From: Schoenoplectus triqueter
Lineage: Eukaryota; Streptophyta; Magnoliopsida; Poales; Cyperaceae
Direction: 5' to 3'
Assembly (NCBI GenBank): GCA_964058805.1
Contig: CAXKVV010001290.1
Span: 1 to 64,000 of the forward strand
Length of the DNA stretch: 64,000 nucleotides
Shown here: positions 61,640 through 64,000 of the stretch, one piece after another
Layout of the letters: each line of letters begins with the position of its first letter
Position numbering within the stretch: the first letter of the stretch is position 1
Position numbers and translations under genes: made by a program
Notes under the pieces: generated by a model
What the model saw: only the letters and a program-made list of their open reading frames with translations
What the model was told of the DNA's origin: nothing
Database searches by the model: none

Positions 61640-63829
61640 ATGGCAAAAGAACCCTCTTTCTCTCTTCGATCTCTCCTAGACAAAGAAAAACTTAAAAGTG
61701 ATGGAATGAATTTCATGGATTGGCATCGTAACCTGAGGATAGTCTTGAGGCATGAGAAAAAAGAACACATCTTAACTCAACCCGTTCCAAAGAAACCCCA
61801 CGATAAAGCGTCTCAGGCTGACAAGGACAAGTACACCAAGTTCGTGGATGACGAACTTGATGTCTCGTGCCTAATGGTGGCCACTATGAGTCCAGAGCTT
61901 CAAAAGAGGTTTGAAACTCGTGGTGCGTATGAGGTCATGGACACTCTCAAGAACATGTTTCAAGAGAAGACCCAGACCGAGATGTACAATGTCACCAAGT
62001 CGCTAATGAGATGCACAATGCGCGAGAACGAATCCGTTAGCGCTCATATGCTCAAGATGACTAGTTATATTGAGCAGCTTGAGAAGCTAGGTTGCAAGTG
62101 GGACGAGCAACTCATGCGGAACATTGTACTCGGCTCATTGTCATCACGCTTCTCTCAGTTCATTATGAATTACAACATGATGGGACTGAAGGGAGGCCTG
62201 GATGAGTTATTGGGACTTCTTAAGACTGCCGAGGAGGACATGAACAAAATGTCTTGTAACGTCCTCACGGTGAGTCAGAATGGGAAGAAGATTAAAAAGA
62301 GTTCCAAGCGCAAGAAGGGCAAGGGCAAATGCAAGGCTCAAGTGGTGATCTCGAGCAAGTCCAAGTCCAAGGATGTTTCCGAGGGCGAGTGCTTTTATTG
62401 CAAAGGCATAGGGCATTGGAAACGTAGCTGCCCTAAATACCTGAAGGATAAGAAGAATGGGAATGTCCCTACTTCATCAGGTATACTTGTTATTGAAATT
62501 AACCTTGCTACTTCTATTTCTGATTGGGTGTTGGACACTGGGTCATGTGCTCATATTTGTTCAAATGTGCAGGCACTAAAGAATAAGAGGTTACTTGGCA
62601 AGGGTGAGATGCTGCTCCGAGTCGGCAATGGAGCGAGTGTTGCTGCTATTGTTGTAGGAGATTTAGATTTGCATTTACCCAGTGGACTTGTATTAGAACT
62701 TAGTAGTGTTTATTATGTTCCTTCTATTTCTAGAAATATTATCTCTGTCTCATGTATGGACAAGGATGGATTTGCTTTTTCTATTAAAGATCGTTGTTTG
62801 TCTTTTTATAGAGATGGCTTATTCTATGGTCATTCCCAGGTTGTGAATGGCATATATGTTCTAGAAATGGATAATCAAGTCCTTAACATCAATAATAAGA
62901 GAATTAAGTCTTCTAATGAGGGTGAGACTCTCATATGGCATCATCGCCTAGGTCATATAAACGAGACGCGCATTAAGAAATTACAAGAGGTTGGACTTCT
63001 TGGTTGCTTTGACTTAGAGTCGTTAGCAACATGCGAGTCATGTTTATTAGGGAAAATGACTAAAGCACCTTTTACCAAGCTAGGTGAGAGGGCAAATGAC
63101 TTATTGGACCTAGTACATAGCGATGTGTACGGTCCTATGAGCATTGGTGCTAGAGATGGATCAAGATACTTTATCACGTTTACTGATGATTTCAGTAGAT
63201 ATGGCTATGTCTATTTGATGAGACATAAGTCTGAATCCTTTGACAAGTTCAAGGAGTTCAAGGCTAAAGTTGAGAACCAACTCAGAAAAAAGATTAAAGT
63301 ATTTAGAACAGATCGAGGTGGTGAATACTTGAGCGGTGACTTTAGGGAGTACCTAAAGGAACATGGGATAGTCCCACAGCTCACTCCTCCCGGGACGCCG
63401 CAATGGAATGGTGTCTCTGAGAGGAGGAACAGAACCTTGTTGGACATGGTTCGTTCTATGATGAGCAAAGCTGAGTTACCACGCTTTTTCTGGGGATTTG
63501 CGCTTGAAACTGCTGCATTCACATTGAATCGATTGTCATCAAAGTCCGTTGAAAAGACGCCATATCAGTTATGGTTTGGAAGAGTACCAAATGTCTCTTT
63601 TCTTAAGATTTGGGGTTGTGAGGCTTATGTCAAACGACTGATGTCTGACAAGCTTAGCCCTAGATCTGATAAGTGCTTGTTCGTGGGATACCCTAAGGAA
63701 ATAAAAGGGTACTACTTCTACTTCAAGTCTAAAAATAAGATAATTGTTGCCAGACATGCAGTATTCTTGGAGAAGGAGTTTCTCGCAAGAGGAAGTAGTG
63801 GGAGTAGTGTGCAACTTGAAGAAATTTAA
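61640..63829 (+). CDS. Ty1/copia gag-protease-integrase polyprotein, ended by an in-frame stop
   Basis: A 729-codon frame starts at ATG 61,640, the first good ATG after the leader. Gag occupies about residues 1-245, with a basic KKIKKSSKRKKGKGK stretch near 225-240 and a CX2CX4HX4C zinc knuckle at C251-C264. The aspartic protease motif is DTGS at D299. The pre-integrase zinc site is H435, H439, C465 and C468. The integrase catalytic triad is D495, D558 and E594, with 35 residues between the last two. The frame ends in TAA at 63,827-63,829, after integrase and before reverse transcriptase. In this family gag and pol are normally one frame, so the stop is probably a nonsense mutation. Everything up to it is intact, which suggests a young insertion. 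The 3' half is outside the window. Confidence 0.93.
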   Translation: MAKEPSFSLRSLLDKEKLKSDGMNFMDWHRNLRIVLRHEKKEHILTQPVPKKPHDKASQADKDKYTKFVDDELDVSCLMVATMSPELQKRFETRGAYEVMDTLKNMFQEKTQTEMYNVTKSLMRCTMRENESVSAHMLKMTSYIEQLEKLGCKWDEQLMRNIVLGSLSSRFSQFIMNYNMMGLKGGLDELLGLLKTAEEDMNKMSCNVLTVSQNGKKIKKSSKRKKGKGKCKAQVVISSKSKSKDVSEGECFYCKGIGHWKRSCPKYLKDKKNGNVPTSSGILVIEINLATSISDWVLDTGSCAHICSNVQALKNKRLLGKGEMLLRVGNGASVAAIVVGDLDLHLPSGLVLELSSVYYVPSISRNIISVSCMDKDGFAFSIKDRCLSFYRDGLFYGHSQVVNGIYVLEMDNQVLNINNKRIKSSNEGETLIWHHRLGHINETRIKKLQEVGLLGCFDLESLATCESCLLGKMTKAPFTKLGERANDLLDLVHSDVYGPMSIGARDGSRYFITFTDDFSRYGYVYLMRHKSESFDKFKEFKAKVENQLRKKIKVFRTDRGGEYLSGDFREYLKEHGIVPQLTPPGTPQWNGVSERRNRTLLDMVRSMMSKAELPRFFWGFALETAAFTLNRLSSKSVEKTPYQLWFGRVPNVSFLKIWGCEAYVKRLMSDKLSPRSDKCLFVGYPKEIKGYYFYFKSKNKIIVARHAVFLEKEFLARGSSGSSVQLEEI

Positions 63830-64000
63830 GAAGCACATGAGAGTGTAGTCGGTGATGACTCCACAATCTCTCCTATGGATACTGAGCCTAGTGGGAGTGG
63901 GACTCCGGAATCGGGCTTAGAAAATATGGCTCAAGAGGCATCTGAGCCACAAGTACTTCGAAGGTCGAGTAGATCAAGTCATCCTCCTGAAAGATGGTTG
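63830..64000 (+). pseudogene. Copia pol continuation after the in-frame stop (partial)
   Basis: The same frame stays open after the TAA to the window end (57 codons). It encodes an acidic Ser/Glu-rich linker and then LRRSSRSSHPPERW, the pattern that usually precedes the reverse-transcriptase domain in copia elements. This supports a single nonsense change rather than a natural end. RT, RNase H, polypurine tract and 3' LTR should follow outside the window. Confidence 0.8.

Overview
The window is nuclear DNA of a flowering plant; the sequence does not identify the species. The evidence is one intronless gene for a chloroplast protein (the variable subunit of ferredoxin:thioredoxin reductase), Ty1/copia elements with primer-binding sites complementary to plant initiator-methionine tRNA, and AT-rich, repeat-laden intergenic DNA. 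It looks like gene-poor heterochromatin or its border.

Left flank, 1-12,082: an AT-rich stretch with a GGTCC-type GC-rich simple repeat at its start (1-655), the only convincing host gene (3,673-4,113, plus strand), a MITE-like hairpin (about 6,541-6,830), a probable degenerate Ty3/gypsy-type LTR on the minus strand (about 7,880-9,300), and a decayed copia element. That copia element keeps an LTR (about 10,230-11,443), a PBS (11,447-11,458) and the start of a broken gag (11,504-12,082).

Centre, about 12,083-58,501: roughly 44.7 kb of one satellite family. The monomer is 58 bp, about 64% GC and rich in CpG, with a GGTACC (KpnI) site near its middle. Dividing length by 58 gives about 770 monomers. 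The array starts directly inside the broken gag. Monomers run in the plus orientation to about 38,737, flip for about 10 monomers, run plus again to about 47,615, then run minus to 58,501. The last switch is an imperfect palindrome whose arms match monomer by monomer. Higher-order repeats of 405 bp, about 0.9-1.1 kb, about 1.2 kb and about 2.15 kb are superimposed. The minus-strand complement of the plus-oriented monomer has no stop codon in any frame, and 58 is 1 mod 3, so long spurious reading frames made of a 58-residue repeat appear. I do not regard these as genes.

The array has been hit twice by one copia family. A solo LTR (26,921-28,678, minus orientation) is flanked by a perfect AACAG target duplication. 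A larger copy begins at 58,502 and runs off the window: 5' LTR, PBS, 1.4-kb leader, then gag, protease and integrase, with a single in-frame stop before the reverse-transcriptase region. Both insertions lie within 5 bp of the same monomer position and have the same orientation relative to the monomer.

Host function in this window rests on the FTR subunit gene alone. The candidates for something undescribed are the 58-bp satellite, its stop-free strand, its palindromic switch point and its apparent phase-specific colonisation by copia.
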